Origin: Candidatus Cybelea septentrionalis | GTDB lineage: Bacteria > Vulcanimicrobiota > Vulcanimicrobiia > Vulcanimicrobiales > Vulcanimicrobiaceae | Assembly (NCBI GenBank): GCA_003158175.1 | Contig: PMHJ01000039.1 | Coordinates: forward strand, 1 to 40,490 | Direction of reading: 5' to 3' | Length of the DNA stretch: 40,490 bases | Shown here: positions 22,491 through 30,092 of the stretch, one piece after another | Layout: each line of letters opens with the position of its first letter | How positions within the stretch are numbered: the first letter of the stretch is position 1 | Notes under the pieces: generated by a model | Seen by the model: only the letters and a program-made list of their open reading frames with translations | What the model was told of the DNA's origin: nothing | Databases searched by the model: none | Translations under genes and position numbers: made by a program

Positions 22491-23453
22491 ATGCTCTATT
22501 CTCGCACGCTAACCTTTTGCGTCGCTGCGGCAATGTTCTCAGGGTGCGGCGTCCTCCGACAGGCTCAGGATGACATGCAGCCGCCGATCGCTGCGCCCGG
22601 CGAGCCTTCGCGCGCGGCGGTCGGTAAAGACCAGAGCCTTCTCTACGTCAGTGACGAGCCGGCTGGCGATGTTTACATGGTTGCTCTGCCGTCGGGAAGA
22701 TTGGTGGGGAAGTTAACGGGGTTCGATTATGCAGCCGGCGACTGCACCGACCAGTTTGGAAACGTCTTCGTCGACAATCTGGGCGCGGGCCAGGTTCGTG
22801 CATATGCCCATGGGGCCAAGAGCGCCTTTCGAGTTCTCAACGATTCTTCGTGGGAACCCGTCGGGTGTTCAGTGGACCCAACGACGGGGAACCTCGCGGT
22901 CTCCAACATCCGCACCACCCAGTCGGAAGGTAGCATTGCGGTTTACGTAAAGGCCAAAGGTGCGGCGCACTACTACGAATATTCCGGCGTGTATAACTTC
23001 TGGTACTGCGCGTACGACGGAGACGGGAACCTCTTCGCCGACGCTATCGATTATGCCAGCGACAACCCCATCGTTCTTGAACTGCCGAGAGGCCGCAGCA
23101 AGCTGCGATCTGTTTCCTTGAGTCCGCCCATAACCGGCGACGTCGTACCTCCGCTCCTTTGGGATGGCAAACGCCTTGCAGTCGCGAGTCCCGGTTCCGG
23201 TGTGATCTACCAATACCAAATCAGCGGCAGCACGGGCACCAGGGTTAATGTCGTGAAACTTCAGGATGCCGGCGAAGTGTCCGGGCCCTTCTGGATTGCA
23301 TCGACAGGAACGGCCCAAACGCTCTACGCCCCGATCGTCGAAGACAGCATCGAAAGCGTCGGCGTCTACCGCTATCCGGCCGGCGGCAAGCGCCTTCAGA
23401 ATTTCTACGACGCCCCACTTCCATTTGCAGCGGCCGTCAGCATGCCAAAATAG
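22491..23453 (+). CDS. Propeller-type lipoprotein, paralogue 2
   Basis: A 320-aa lipoprotein (lipobox MFSGC, then VLRQAQDD from the dispersed element). It shares the paralogue blocks: YVSDEPAGDVYMVALPSGRLVGKLTGF, GCSVDPTTGNLAVSN, YDGDGNLFADA, VLELPRGRSKL, LLWDGKRLAVAS, IYQYQISGS and YRYPAGGKRL. The SVDPTTGNLAV block is identical to that of 30093-31121. It sits in a two-gene unit downstream of the glycine-rich gene, with CGGGAATAAA in the junction. Likely an anchored beta-propeller; ligand unknown. Confidence 0.84.
   Translation: MLYSRTLTFCVAAAMFSGCGVLRQAQDDMQPPIAAPGEPSRAAVGKDQSLLYVSDEPAGDVYMVALPSGRLVGKLTGFDYAAGDCTDQFGNVFVDNLGAGQVRAYAHGAKSAFRVLNDSSWEPVGCSVDPTTGNLAVSNIRTTQSEGSIAVYVKAKGAAHYYEYSGVYNFWYCAYDGDGNLFADAIDYASDNPIVLELPRGRSKLRSVSLSPPITGDVVPPLLWDGKRLAVASPGSGVIYQYQISGSTGTRVNVVKLQDAGEVSGPFWIASTGTAQTLYAPIVEDSIESVGVYRYPAGGKRLQNFYDAPLPFAAAVSMPK
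22551..22575 (+). repeat. Dispersed 25-bp element, copy 3 (in lipoprotein N-terminus)
   Basis: CCTCCGACAGGCTCAGGATG and flanks, in frame right after the lipobox Cys-Gly codons of the gene at 22491. It encodes V-LRQAQDD. Confidence 0.7.
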
Positions 23454-23510
23454 CGCGCCACGGTCTCCGCTCGATCAATGGGATCGCGACAGCTTGGGTA
23501 AGGAGACGTC

Positions 23511-23792
23511 ATGAATGAAAACACCTCCGGCCTTTCGCGGGCCCTTACAAAAGGCGATCGCGTTATTATGAGCAACGGGGCGACCGCAATCGCGCTGTCC
23601 GCATACCCCGAAAACTTTACCGGCATCGTTCGTCTGTTGCTCGATGGCCAGGAAGTCGCAGACGAAGCTGAGTCTCTCGTTCTTCCCGATGCCGACGACG
23701 TTGAGGAAACGCTGCGGGAGTCTAAGAACGCGATTGTCAGCGAAGACGACGGAGGCGAAGTACGAGGTCGAAGCAACCGAATGGAAGATTAA
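23511..23792 (+). CDS. Small acidic hypothetical protein
   Basis: A 93-aa protein with a strong ribosome site (AAGGAG five bases before ATG 23511). The first half reads like a small beta-barrel (TKGDRVIMSNGATAIALSAYPENFTGIVRLLLDGQEV), the second half is acidic and helical (DADDVEETLRESKN). No signal peptide. Unrecognised. It follows the propeller lipoprotein by 57 bp and is followed by another small acidic protein. Confidence 0.65.
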   Translation: MNENTSGLSRALTKGDRVIMSNGATAIALSAYPENFTGIVRLLLDGQEVADEAESLVLPDADDVEETLRESKNAIVSEDDGGEVRGRSNRMED

Positions 23793-23842
23793 GGCGCTGC
23801 GTAACTCGTCCTGACTCGATCCTTATTGGGTACAACGGGCCT

Positions 23843-24091
23843 ATGGAATATGACGACCGGGACGCCTATACGGCAAAACTGGCCGAGCGCGGCCTCGAAA
23901 TTCACTCCTTTGACGGGAGCACGCTAAAGCTAAACTATAACCCGGCCGCGGATGAACAAGTTCAGGATGGGGAGCGCATTGACGAAAACGAACTCGTGCA
24001 ATACGCGAGAAGCTCGCTGACTGAGCTACCTGGGGCCGGGAACATGTTCCCCGGCCTCGATAAGATTGTGGTAGACTTCGGCGCGATCTAA
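23843..24091 (+). CDS. Small acidic hypothetical protein
   Basis: An 82-aa protein with no recognised family: MEYDDRDAYTAKLAERGLEI, then HSFDGSTLKLNYNP and a C-terminus LDKIVVDFGAI. Acidic, no signal peptide or membrane segment. No clear Shine-Dalgarno before ATG 23843. It lies 50 bp after 23511-23792 in the same direction and may be co-transcribed. Confidence 0.55.
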   Translation: MEYDDRDAYTAKLAERGLEIHSFDGSTLKLNYNPAADEQVQDGERIDENELVQYARSSLTELPGAGNMFPGLDKIVVDFGAI

Positions 24092-24118
24092 ACCGCTAAG
24101 TGAAAAAGGCTTCCAGGA

Positions 24119-25303
24119 CTAAGGCGTGTACTCGAATACGGTACCGACGCCGGCGCCGGTACGGCCGCCCCATACCGTCGTGCCGTAGAGCGATCCGCTC
24201 ATCGTGGTAAGGGTTGCGTAGGGAACCCGACCGCCAGGCCCACCGGGAAAGCTATGGAGCACGCTCTCCGATCCCGACGGGGTTATCGTGTAAATCGTGC
24301 CTTCTTTTTTCGCGCCGCCATAGGCCGTGGTACCGTAGAGCTGGCCGCTCAAGACCGTTAGGCCGGCAAAAGGTTCGCTGCCGTCCTTTCCTGCGCCGAA
24401 GCTGTGGATCACGCTCTCTGAGCCCGACGTCGTGATGGCGAAGACCGTTCCCTTTTTGTGTGCGCCGCCTTGCTGCGTGCTTCCGTAGAGCGTACCGTTC
24501 GACTCCACGAGCCCCGCAAAGGGATAAGCGCCGTCGGCGCCGCCTTTGAAACTGTAGAGAACACTATAGTTCGAGCCGGTTGGACTGACCGCGAAGACCG
24601 TTCCATCATTGTTCGCGCCGCCCGAGGAAGTCGTGCCGTAGAGCATGTTGTTGACTTCGATCAGACTGCCGAGCGGCAGCGAGCCGTCCGCTCCGCCGGT
24701 AAAACTGTGGAGCACTTTTTCGGTGCCCGAAGCCGTGATTGAGAAGACCGTGCCGGTTTCCGTCGAGCCGCCATAATACGTAGTGCCGTAGAGCGTGCCA
24801 TTAACGCTCGTCAGACTCGCGCGCGGATCGTTCCCGTTCTTCCCGTCGAACTGGAAGAGCACGCTCTCCGACCCTGACGTTGTGATCGCATAAACCGTTC
24901 CTTTGTCGGACTTGCCGCCTATCTGCGTGGTTCCGTAGAGCGTCCCGCCGACGTCGATCAATCCGGCATATGGCCGTGCAGAGCTCTTGCCGCCCGCGAA
25001 GCGGTAAAGTACCGTCTCCGAACCGGGCGTGCTGATCGAGAAAACGGTCCCGCATCCATGCCCCGGGTAGCACTCCTTGTTGGGATCGCCACCGAAGTTC
25101 GTCGCGCCGTAGAGAGTGCCACTGACACCGAGCATGCCGCCGGCGGGGATTATTCCATTGTGTGACTGCTTGAACGCAAAGAGCGTCTGGAACTTGGCGC
25201 TGCTGGTGTTTGGCGCACCCGTCGCGGGAAGTGACGAGGTAGCCGGCATGCGCGAGCAGCCAATCAAAATCGTAATACACAAAGCCGAACCAAGTCTTCG
25301 CAT
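24119..25303 (-). CDS. LYGTT-repeat (Gloeo/Verruco repeat) lipoprotein
   Basis: A 394-aa protein from ATG 25303 (GGGAG upstream); the frame extends to 25465 but that part is not signal-like. The lipoprotein signal ends ILIGC. The rest is seven tandem repeats of about 40-50 residues with consensus GTVFxITxSGSESVLHSF.GG.DG..P.AGL..V.GTLYGTT..GG (LYGATNFGG, LYGTTQIGG, LYGTTYYGG, LYGTTSSGG, LYGSTQQGG, LYGTTAYGG, LYGTTVWGG). This is the choice-of-anchor Gloeo_Verruco repeat family, likely a beta-propeller or solenoid exposed at the surface. A decayed paralogue lies at 18925-20091. Confidence 0.88.
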   Translation of the reverse strand: MRRLGSALCITILIGCSRMPATSSLPATGAPNTSSAKFQTLFAFKQSHNGIIPAGGMLGVSGTLYGATNFGGDPNKECYPGHGCGTVFSISTPGSETVLYRFAGGKSSARPYAGLIDVGGTLYGTTQIGGKSDKGTVYAITTSGSESVLFQFDGKNGNDPRASLTSVNGTLYGTTYYGGSTETGTVFSITASGTEKVLHSFTGGADGSLPLGSLIEVNNMLYGTTSSGGANNDGTVFAVSPTGSNYSVLYSFKGGADGAYPFAGLVESNGTLYGSTQQGGAHKKGTVFAITTSGSESVIHSFGAGKDGSEPFAGLTVLSGQLYGTTAYGGAKKEGTIYTITPSGSESVLHSFPGGPGGRVPYATLTTMSGSLYGTTVWGGRTGAGVGTVFEYTP

Positions 25304-25602
25304 GGCGGTTGTCTCCCGAGTCGTCGTGGCTGCTGTTTTACGGTGGGCTTCTCGTATAAGGGGCTGAGTCCTTGCCGCAAAGCGCGCTGCTGCTGCGCGG
25401 CACGAGCACGGCTTCGCGGCTACCTGCTTGCCTACGCAGGTCCCTTCCTTCCGGAGAAGCTCCACGTCCGGTAGGTCTGCGGTTCCCTATCGGAGAAGGC
25501 CAAAAACGCAACGCTAGTCAGGACGATCGGAAGCAACTGTCATGCGGTACGTTAGTTCGGCTTTGTGCATTATCGTCAATCACTCCCAACGGAGGTTGTA
25601 GC
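25304..25602. other. Intergenic region with several stable hairpins
   Basis: About 299 bp between divergent lipoprotein genes. On the plus strand: ACCTGC/GCAGGT (25422-25427 with 25436-25441) with an 8-base loop, and CCGGTAGG/CCTATCGG (25468-25475 with 25486-25493, one G-T pair). A further GC-rich stem is at about 25374-25400. GGAGG at 25591-25595 is the ribosome site of the next gene. On the minus strand CTTATACG could be a -10 box for the 24119 gene. The stems suggest a structured leader, but no known riboswitch is recognised. Confidence 0.45.
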
Positions 25603-26754
25603 ATGGCGCTTCGCTTTTATCGATCAATAATACCGGCAGCGGTGATAGCCCTAGTGACGTCGGGTTGTGCGGCACACGCCGTTCCGCCAAGCGATGGAGC
25701 TTATCCAGCGCTGCAAACCTCGAGCCTGCTCGCAAGCCACAGCCGGCCGGCCGACTCGACGTCGATTCTGAAGAAGCTCACGAAAGACGTCGTCATCGGA
25801 TCCACCGTCGATGCCGGCAATGGCGACCAGGGACCGCGTTCGATCTCAATCGTGCCCAGCAATTCCCACGGGCTGTTGACGAAAGGCGACCTCCTCGTCT
25901 GCAACTTTGAGGATTCGAAGGGTGTGGCCGGCAACGGAACGACCATCGAAATCCTCAATCCGACGCCAAGCTCGACGCCGGTGCGCTTCTTCCAAAACGT
26001 TTCGATTAAGGGTTGCGACGGCGACGCAATCAGTTCCAAGGGCGGTACCGTTTACGGCGCAGGACTTACCAGCGCAAAGATCGTTGTTATTTCCAAGAAC
26101 GGAAAAGCCCAGAAAAGCTACAGCGGCAAAACGATCACCGATCCGTTCTCGGACACCTCCTCCGATCCACCGCAGAACTTCTCTCCGCTATACATTTACG
26201 GTGGCACCACGTCGGGCGGAGGGATCGTGAGCATCAGCATCGGGTTCTACGGCAACGGGCTGGCAACGCAAGTTGCTAAAGGCTTCGCGGTGAGTAAAGG
26301 TTCGCAAGCATTGGCGCCCTCGGGATTGCAGTACGATCCCGCCACCGATACCCTCTACATCGTTGACGGCGTAACCAATACGCTCGTGGCCTTTTCCAAC
26401 TCAAGCAAACTTTTGGATAAGGATGAAATCATCGTCCAGCCCGGCGGAAAGACATTCTCGTGCAAGTATCCGAAGACCACGTGTGCGACCCTCGTTTACA
26501 GTGGGTCGCCGCTGAACGCACCGATGGCATCCGCGTTGCTTCCCAATGGCAATCTCATCGTCGCTAATACACAAGGCACGGCCAATACCCTGGTCGAGTT
26601 GACGCCTCAGGGTCAGGTGCTCGACACGAAGGTAGTCGACTCGAGCTCGACGCAAGGCGTCTTCGGTCTCGTCGCCCGTGGAACGAACGACTCCAACACG
26701 GTTCTCTTCTTCACCGACACGAACTCGAACAACGTTCAAGAGCTCGAGCCGTAG
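25603..26754 (+). CDS. Secreted lipoprotein of unknown family (paralogue of the gene at window start)
   Basis: A 383-aa protein from ATG 25603 with GGAGG seven bases upstream. The lipoprotein signal ends LVTSGC. The body contains propeller-like blocks: LTKGDLLVCNFEDSKGVAGNGTTIEI, SKGGTVYGAGLTSAKIVVISKNGK, LQYDPATDTLYIVDG and ALLPNGNLIVANTQGTANTLVEL. The C-terminus FFTDTNSNNVQELEP matches the partial gene at 1-63. A seven-blade NHL-like fold is plausible. Function unknown. It converges on the acylase-family gene with 17 bp between stops. Confidence 0.83.
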   Translation: MALRFYRSIIPAAVIALVTSGCAAHAVPPSDGAYPALQTSSLLASHSRPADSTSILKKLTKDVVIGSTVDAGNGDQGPRSISIVPSNSHGLLTKGDLLVCNFEDSKGVAGNGTTIEILNPTPSSTPVRFFQNVSIKGCDGDAISSKGGTVYGAGLTSAKIVVISKNGKAQKSYSGKTITDPFSDTSSDPPQNFSPLYIYGGTTSGGGIVSISIGFYGNGLATQVAKGFAVSKGSQALAPSGLQYDPATDTLYIVDGVTNTLVAFSNSSKLLDKDEIIVQPGGKTFSCKYPKTTCATLVYSGSPLNAPMASALLPNGNLIVANTQGTANTLVELTPQGQVLDTKVVDSSSTQGVFGLVARGTNDSNTVLFFTDTNSNNVQELEP

Positions 26755-26771
26755 GAGGCCCTGCGGCGCGC

Positions 26772-28922
26772 TTACGGCAGAAGCGTTTCGCGGTGCACGA
26801 CCGTGCGCGAAACTGCGGCGTCGCTGAAGGGTAGCGGCCACAACCGGCCGTCGATCCACGCCGTGGCCTGGTCGGTGTAGTGTCCCGATCCGGGCTCGCC
26901 CGATTCACCTTGCGGTAGCGTGATGCCGCCGGCATCCCAGTTGCCGACGTCCCAGACCGCTCGGAAACTCTGCGAGTAGCCCGGAGACTGCATGTGCAGC
27001 GTGAAAGCGTCGCCGTTTCCGGGCAGCGTAACGCCATCAAGAAAATCGATGCCGAGCGACGCGAGGGCGTGCGGTACCGGATCGGCTCCGGCAAAACGCC
27101 AGGGCACCGGTGATGGCGGCGTAACGGCGTTCCGATGGGCCGTTGTGCGGTCCATCATTGCAAGCACCGTGGGCATCCGGCCCGTATGCCGCCTCGTTAG
27201 CTGCACGCGTATGCCTTCAACGACCGTGGCCGTCGACGAAGCGCCTTCCATTTCGCCGTTCCACGCAGCGAGTTGCGCGGCTAACGGTGCGTTGCGATCG
27301 CCGAGCGCCTTCGAAACGTCGTGCGCGAGATCGCGTTCCGGAAGCGACAGAACGTCGAGCTGCATTTGCGTGAAATACTCCACGTCGTACATCCGCCGCG
27401 CGCGGAGAAGCTGCGCTATCCGATAGGCACGATAGGGCGTCGCAAACTGGGGACTCAGCGCGAGCCGATACTTCGGGCCGTACATCTTGTTGTTAGCCGT
27501 CCATACCACTGCGTCGCGTGACGGCGCGACCTTCGGCAACCGCGCGAATGGGATCGCCGGGTACCGCTGCGCTAGGTCGCTTGCCGGATGAAACCATCGC
27601 CCGCGGACGGGATCGTTTGGAATGCTTCCGGCGAGGACGTAGGCCGCACGCCCGCTCGTGTCGGCGAGGACGAAGTTCTGCGTCGGACCTGGAAACCTCG
27701 CAAGCGCGGCGGTCGCGGCCTCGATCGTCGCCGCACGATTCAACGCGATGAACGTTAGTGCGGGCGAGACGGGGTCGTCATACGCGTTCCAACGCACGAG
27801 GACGGAGCGGTGGTTAAGGGTTGTGGCCCCGAAGGTGTCACGCGTTCGGTAATATCGCGCCCGCGAGAGCGGGCGAAAGCGCGCCGCAAATTCCTCGGTC
27901 TGCCAACCCGTCGGATCGAGGTGCGCGGGCTCTAAGAACGCCGAGAGCGAGGTCACTGTGCCGTTCGTGGCGCCCCACGCGAGACTCTCGTTATGGCCGA
28001 GAACGACGCCTGGGCAGCCCGGCAACGAGGCGCCGGCGACGTGAAAGTGGGGAGCTCGAAGATCGATCAGATACCACACGCCGGGCATGTGCAGTGCCAG
28101 GTGGGGATCGTTGGCGAGCAACGCGCGCCCGTGGAGGGCGCGGTTTGACCCGGCAGCCCACTCGTCGCTGCCGACCGGCGCGCGCGAGTCTGAAAGCTCG
28201 CTCACCAAGGTCGCAAGATGACGTTTGCACGCCGCGCCGGGCCCGATGCCGGATAATCCAGTCATCACCGGCGCGTCGTAACAGGAGTCCGTAAGCGGAA
28301 AGAGTGCGTTCAATAGGCGCACGCCGCCGACGCGATACGAGGCATCGCGCGGCTCGATCGCGTTCCAGTCGTCGGTGAGATCGAGCACGGTCGCCATCGC
28401 AACTGCCAGCGAATCTTGCGGCGTCCATGGCCGCGGCCGATAGGCGAGCAAACGAAACTCGACGGGCAGCGGCTCACGTTCCATGGCCGCATTCACACCC
28501 TCGCTGAACGCGCCGAAGATTTCGCGCGACCGAAAATCGAGGCGCTGCCACTGCGCCGCCGCGATCGCGCGCACCGGCACCTCGCGTTCGAGCTTATCGT
28601 GTTTGAGCGCCGCCTGGCCGAAAACTTCGGCAAGCTCGCCGAGCACGAAGCGCCGCAGCAAATCCATTTGGAAGAGCCGGTCGGCCCCTTCGACATACCC
28701 CTGCGCAAAGAAGAGATCGTGCTCGTTCCGCGCTAGGACGTGAGGAACGCCGCGATCGTCGCGCAGAATCGCAACCGGTCCTCGCAACCGCAAGCCGGTT
28801 ATCGTTCCGGCCTCTTGGGCGTGCACTCGCATGCCGATGGCGCCGTTAATGATGAATCCGAGAATCAGGAGCGCGCCAAGCGCAGCCACGATGAGAATCA
28901 GCCGAAGAAGAAGCCGCCCCAC
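26772..28922 (-). CDS. Penicillin acylase-family Ntn hydrolase
   Basis: A 716-aa precursor with an N-terminal hydrophobic segment (6-30) for export. This family is cut autocatalytically into alpha and beta chains; the beta-chain nucleophile is Ser252 in GSDEWAAGSNRA, followed by LLANDPHLALHMPGVWYLIDL. The alpha chain has VPHVLARNEHDLFFAQGYVEGADRLFQMDLLRR. Other blocks are LGHNESLAWGATNG and the C-terminal SGEPGSGHYTDQATAWIDGRLWPLPF. Relatives cleave beta-lactams, acyl-homoserine lactones or other amides; the substrate here is unknown. It starts seven bases after the Rieske gene stop, last of a minus-strand operon. Confidence 0.9.
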   Translation of the reverse strand: MGRLLLRLILIVAALGALLILGFIINGAIGMRVHAQEAGTITGLRLRGPVAILRDDRGVPHVLARNEHDLFFAQGYVEGADRLFQMDLLRRFVLGELAEVFGQAALKHDKLEREVPVRAIAAAQWQRLDFRSREIFGAFSEGVNAAMEREPLPVEFRLLAYRPRPWTPQDSLAVAMATVLDLTDDWNAIEPRDASYRVGGVRLLNALFPLTDSCYDAPVMTGLSGIGPGAACKRHLATLVSELSDSRAPVGSDEWAAGSNRALHGRALLANDPHLALHMPGVWYLIDLRAPHFHVAGASLPGCPGVVLGHNESLAWGATNGTVTSLSAFLEPAHLDPTGWQTEEFAARFRPLSRARYYRTRDTFGATTLNHRSVLVRWNAYDDPVSPALTFIALNRAATIEAATAALARFPGPTQNFVLADTSGRAAYVLAGSIPNDPVRGRWFHPASDLAQRYPAIPFARLPKVAPSRDAVVWTANNKMYGPKYRLALSPQFATPYRAYRIAQLLRARRMYDVEYFTQMQLDVLSLPERDLAHDVSKALGDRNAPLAAQLAAWNGEMEGASSTATVVEGIRVQLTRRHTGRMPTVLAMMDRTTAHRNAVTPPSPVPWRFAGADPVPHALASLGIDFLDGVTLPGNGDAFTLHMQSPGYSQSFRAVWDVGNWDAGGITLPQGESGEPGSGHYTDQATAWIDGRLWPLPFSDAAVSRTVVHRETLLP

Positions 28923-28928
28923 AAACGC

Positions 28929-29234
28929 TCAGACGTCGACGAGGACGTCGTCGCCTTGGACACTCACTGGGAACGTCATCAGCGGCGTCACGGCCGGAAG
29001 CGTAAGCGCATCGCCCGTGAGCACGTCGAAGGTCGCGCCGTGGCGCGGACAGACGATGCACTCGCCTTCGAGCGTCCCCTGGTCGAGCGGGCCGCCGTCG
29101 TGCGTACAGACGTCCTCGATGCCGTAAATCGTCCCGCCGACGTTACAAAGCAGAATCTCGCACGAGTTTGCAACCACGCGCCGGGTGGTGCCGGGTGCAA
29201 TCTCGGAAACCTTCGCAACGCGATGCTTAGTCAT
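28929..29234 (-). CDS. Rieske-type [2Fe-2S] ferredoxin
   Basis: A 101-aa Rieske protein from ATG 29234 (eight-base overlap with the NIPSNAP gene). The cluster ligands are Cys43-x-His45 (CTHDGG) and Cys62-x2-His65 (CPRHGATFD). It resembles the small ferredoxins of oxygenase systems (BphF/NirD group). It would carry electrons to an oxygenase or reductase; none is adjacent. The operon context (NIPSNAP upstream, acylase downstream) does not settle the partner. Confidence 0.92.
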   Translation of the reverse strand: MTKHRVAKVSEIAPGTTRRVVANSCEILLCNVGGTIYGIEDVCTHDGGPLDQGTLEGECIVCPRHGATFDVLTGDALTLPAVTPLMTFPVSVQGDDVLVDV

Positions 29235-29559
29235 ACGCCGGAATCCCAAACGTTCCGTCGACGACTTCGACGAAATTTCGCTCTTCGCGGAGAATCAGAC
29301 GTTGAGTTTGCGCGCGATTGAAGTTCTCACGAGCCTCTGGATCGTTTTTGAGGCGAGCGCGGTAGTTTTCGTAGGACGCGAGGCTGTCGAACGCGATCAA
29401 ACCCCACGCAACGTCGTTGGTTCCTTCGTACGGAAGGAAGTAACCCACGAGATGCCCTCCGCATCGGGGAATAATACGGCCCCAAGCCTCGGCATACTTC
29501 CGAAACTCGTCCCGTGCAAATGGGTCGATCTGATAGCGGATAACGCACACGAGTGTCAT
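29227..29559 (-). CDS. NIPSNAP-family protein
   Basis: A 110-aa ferredoxin-like dimeric alpha/beta-barrel protein of the NIPSNAP family: [67 protein letters not shown]. In bacteria such proteins are often small metabolic-enzyme accessories of unknown function. Its start is 11 bp after the DUF6941-like gene. Its 3' end overlaps the Rieske gene. Confidence 0.85.
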   Translation of the reverse strand: MTLVCVIRYQIDPFARDEFRKYAEAWGRIIPRCGGHLVGYFLPYEGTNDVAWGLIAFDSLASYENYRARLKNDPEARENFNRAQTQRLILREERNFVEVVDGTFGIPAYD

Positions 29560-29570
29560 TGGATCGTCCC

Positions 29571-30038
29571 CTATTGCTGCGGAGGCGGAATTCGCACCGT
29601 TATGGGCGGTTCTCTAAAGGTGAACGCGCACGACTGGCTGACGTTGGCGTCGGGAACGGTGCAGCGCCATTCGTAACGGCCCGGTTTGAGCGGAAGCGGA
29701 CCGATGTTTATCGCAAAGGGCGAGTCGAGTGGAGTGCCGGGAGAGAGGCCCGTCGGACGACCTACCTCGAGGTCGGCTTGAATAAGCATCGGCTGCGGCG
29801 ACTCCGGGCCGGGCACCAGCACCGGTTGCCCGTCGCTGTCGAGCAACTCGATGCGCACTTTGTGTTTGCGGTTCGCGGCCTCCCACGGAACTTCGAACTT
29901 GATGGCGAGTGCAGACGGCGTCGCAGCAGGACCGGTCATCGACCACCCTCCGCCCAGCACGTACAGCTTACCGGCTACCGCCTGTGCGCTGTCCGCGAGC
30001 ATCATGATGATCTTCCAGGAATTTGGCGAGGCTTCCAT
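29571..30038 (-). CDS. DUF6941-like protein
   Basis: A 155-aa protein from ATG 30038 (a TTG at 30053 is an alternative). It contains [26 protein letters not shown] and [19 protein letters not shown], then a C-terminal beta-rich part [17 protein letters not shown]. It matches my recollection of the DUF6941 family, small cytoplasmic beta-sandwich proteins of unknown function. No signal peptide. It lies between the propeller lipoprotein (54 bp upstream) and NIPSNAP (11 bp downstream). Confidence 0.7.
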   Translation of the reverse strand: MEASPNSWKIIMMLADSAQAVAGKLYVLGGGWSMTGPAATPSALAIKFEVPWEAANRKHKVRIELLDSDGQPVLVPGPESPQPMLIQADLEVGRPTGLSPGTPLDSPFAINIGPLPLKPGRYEWRCTVPDANVSQSCAFTFREPPITVRIPPPQQ

Positions 30039-30092
30039 TGCGGTCAGCTTCAACGCCGTCCGCCGTCCTACATTGTTACTTCTCTGCCAGGG

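Noticed and set aside
25422-25493. c-di-GMP-I (GEMM) riboswitch
   Set aside because: Only one arm looks similar; the conserved GACGCAAAGCC core and first arm are missing.
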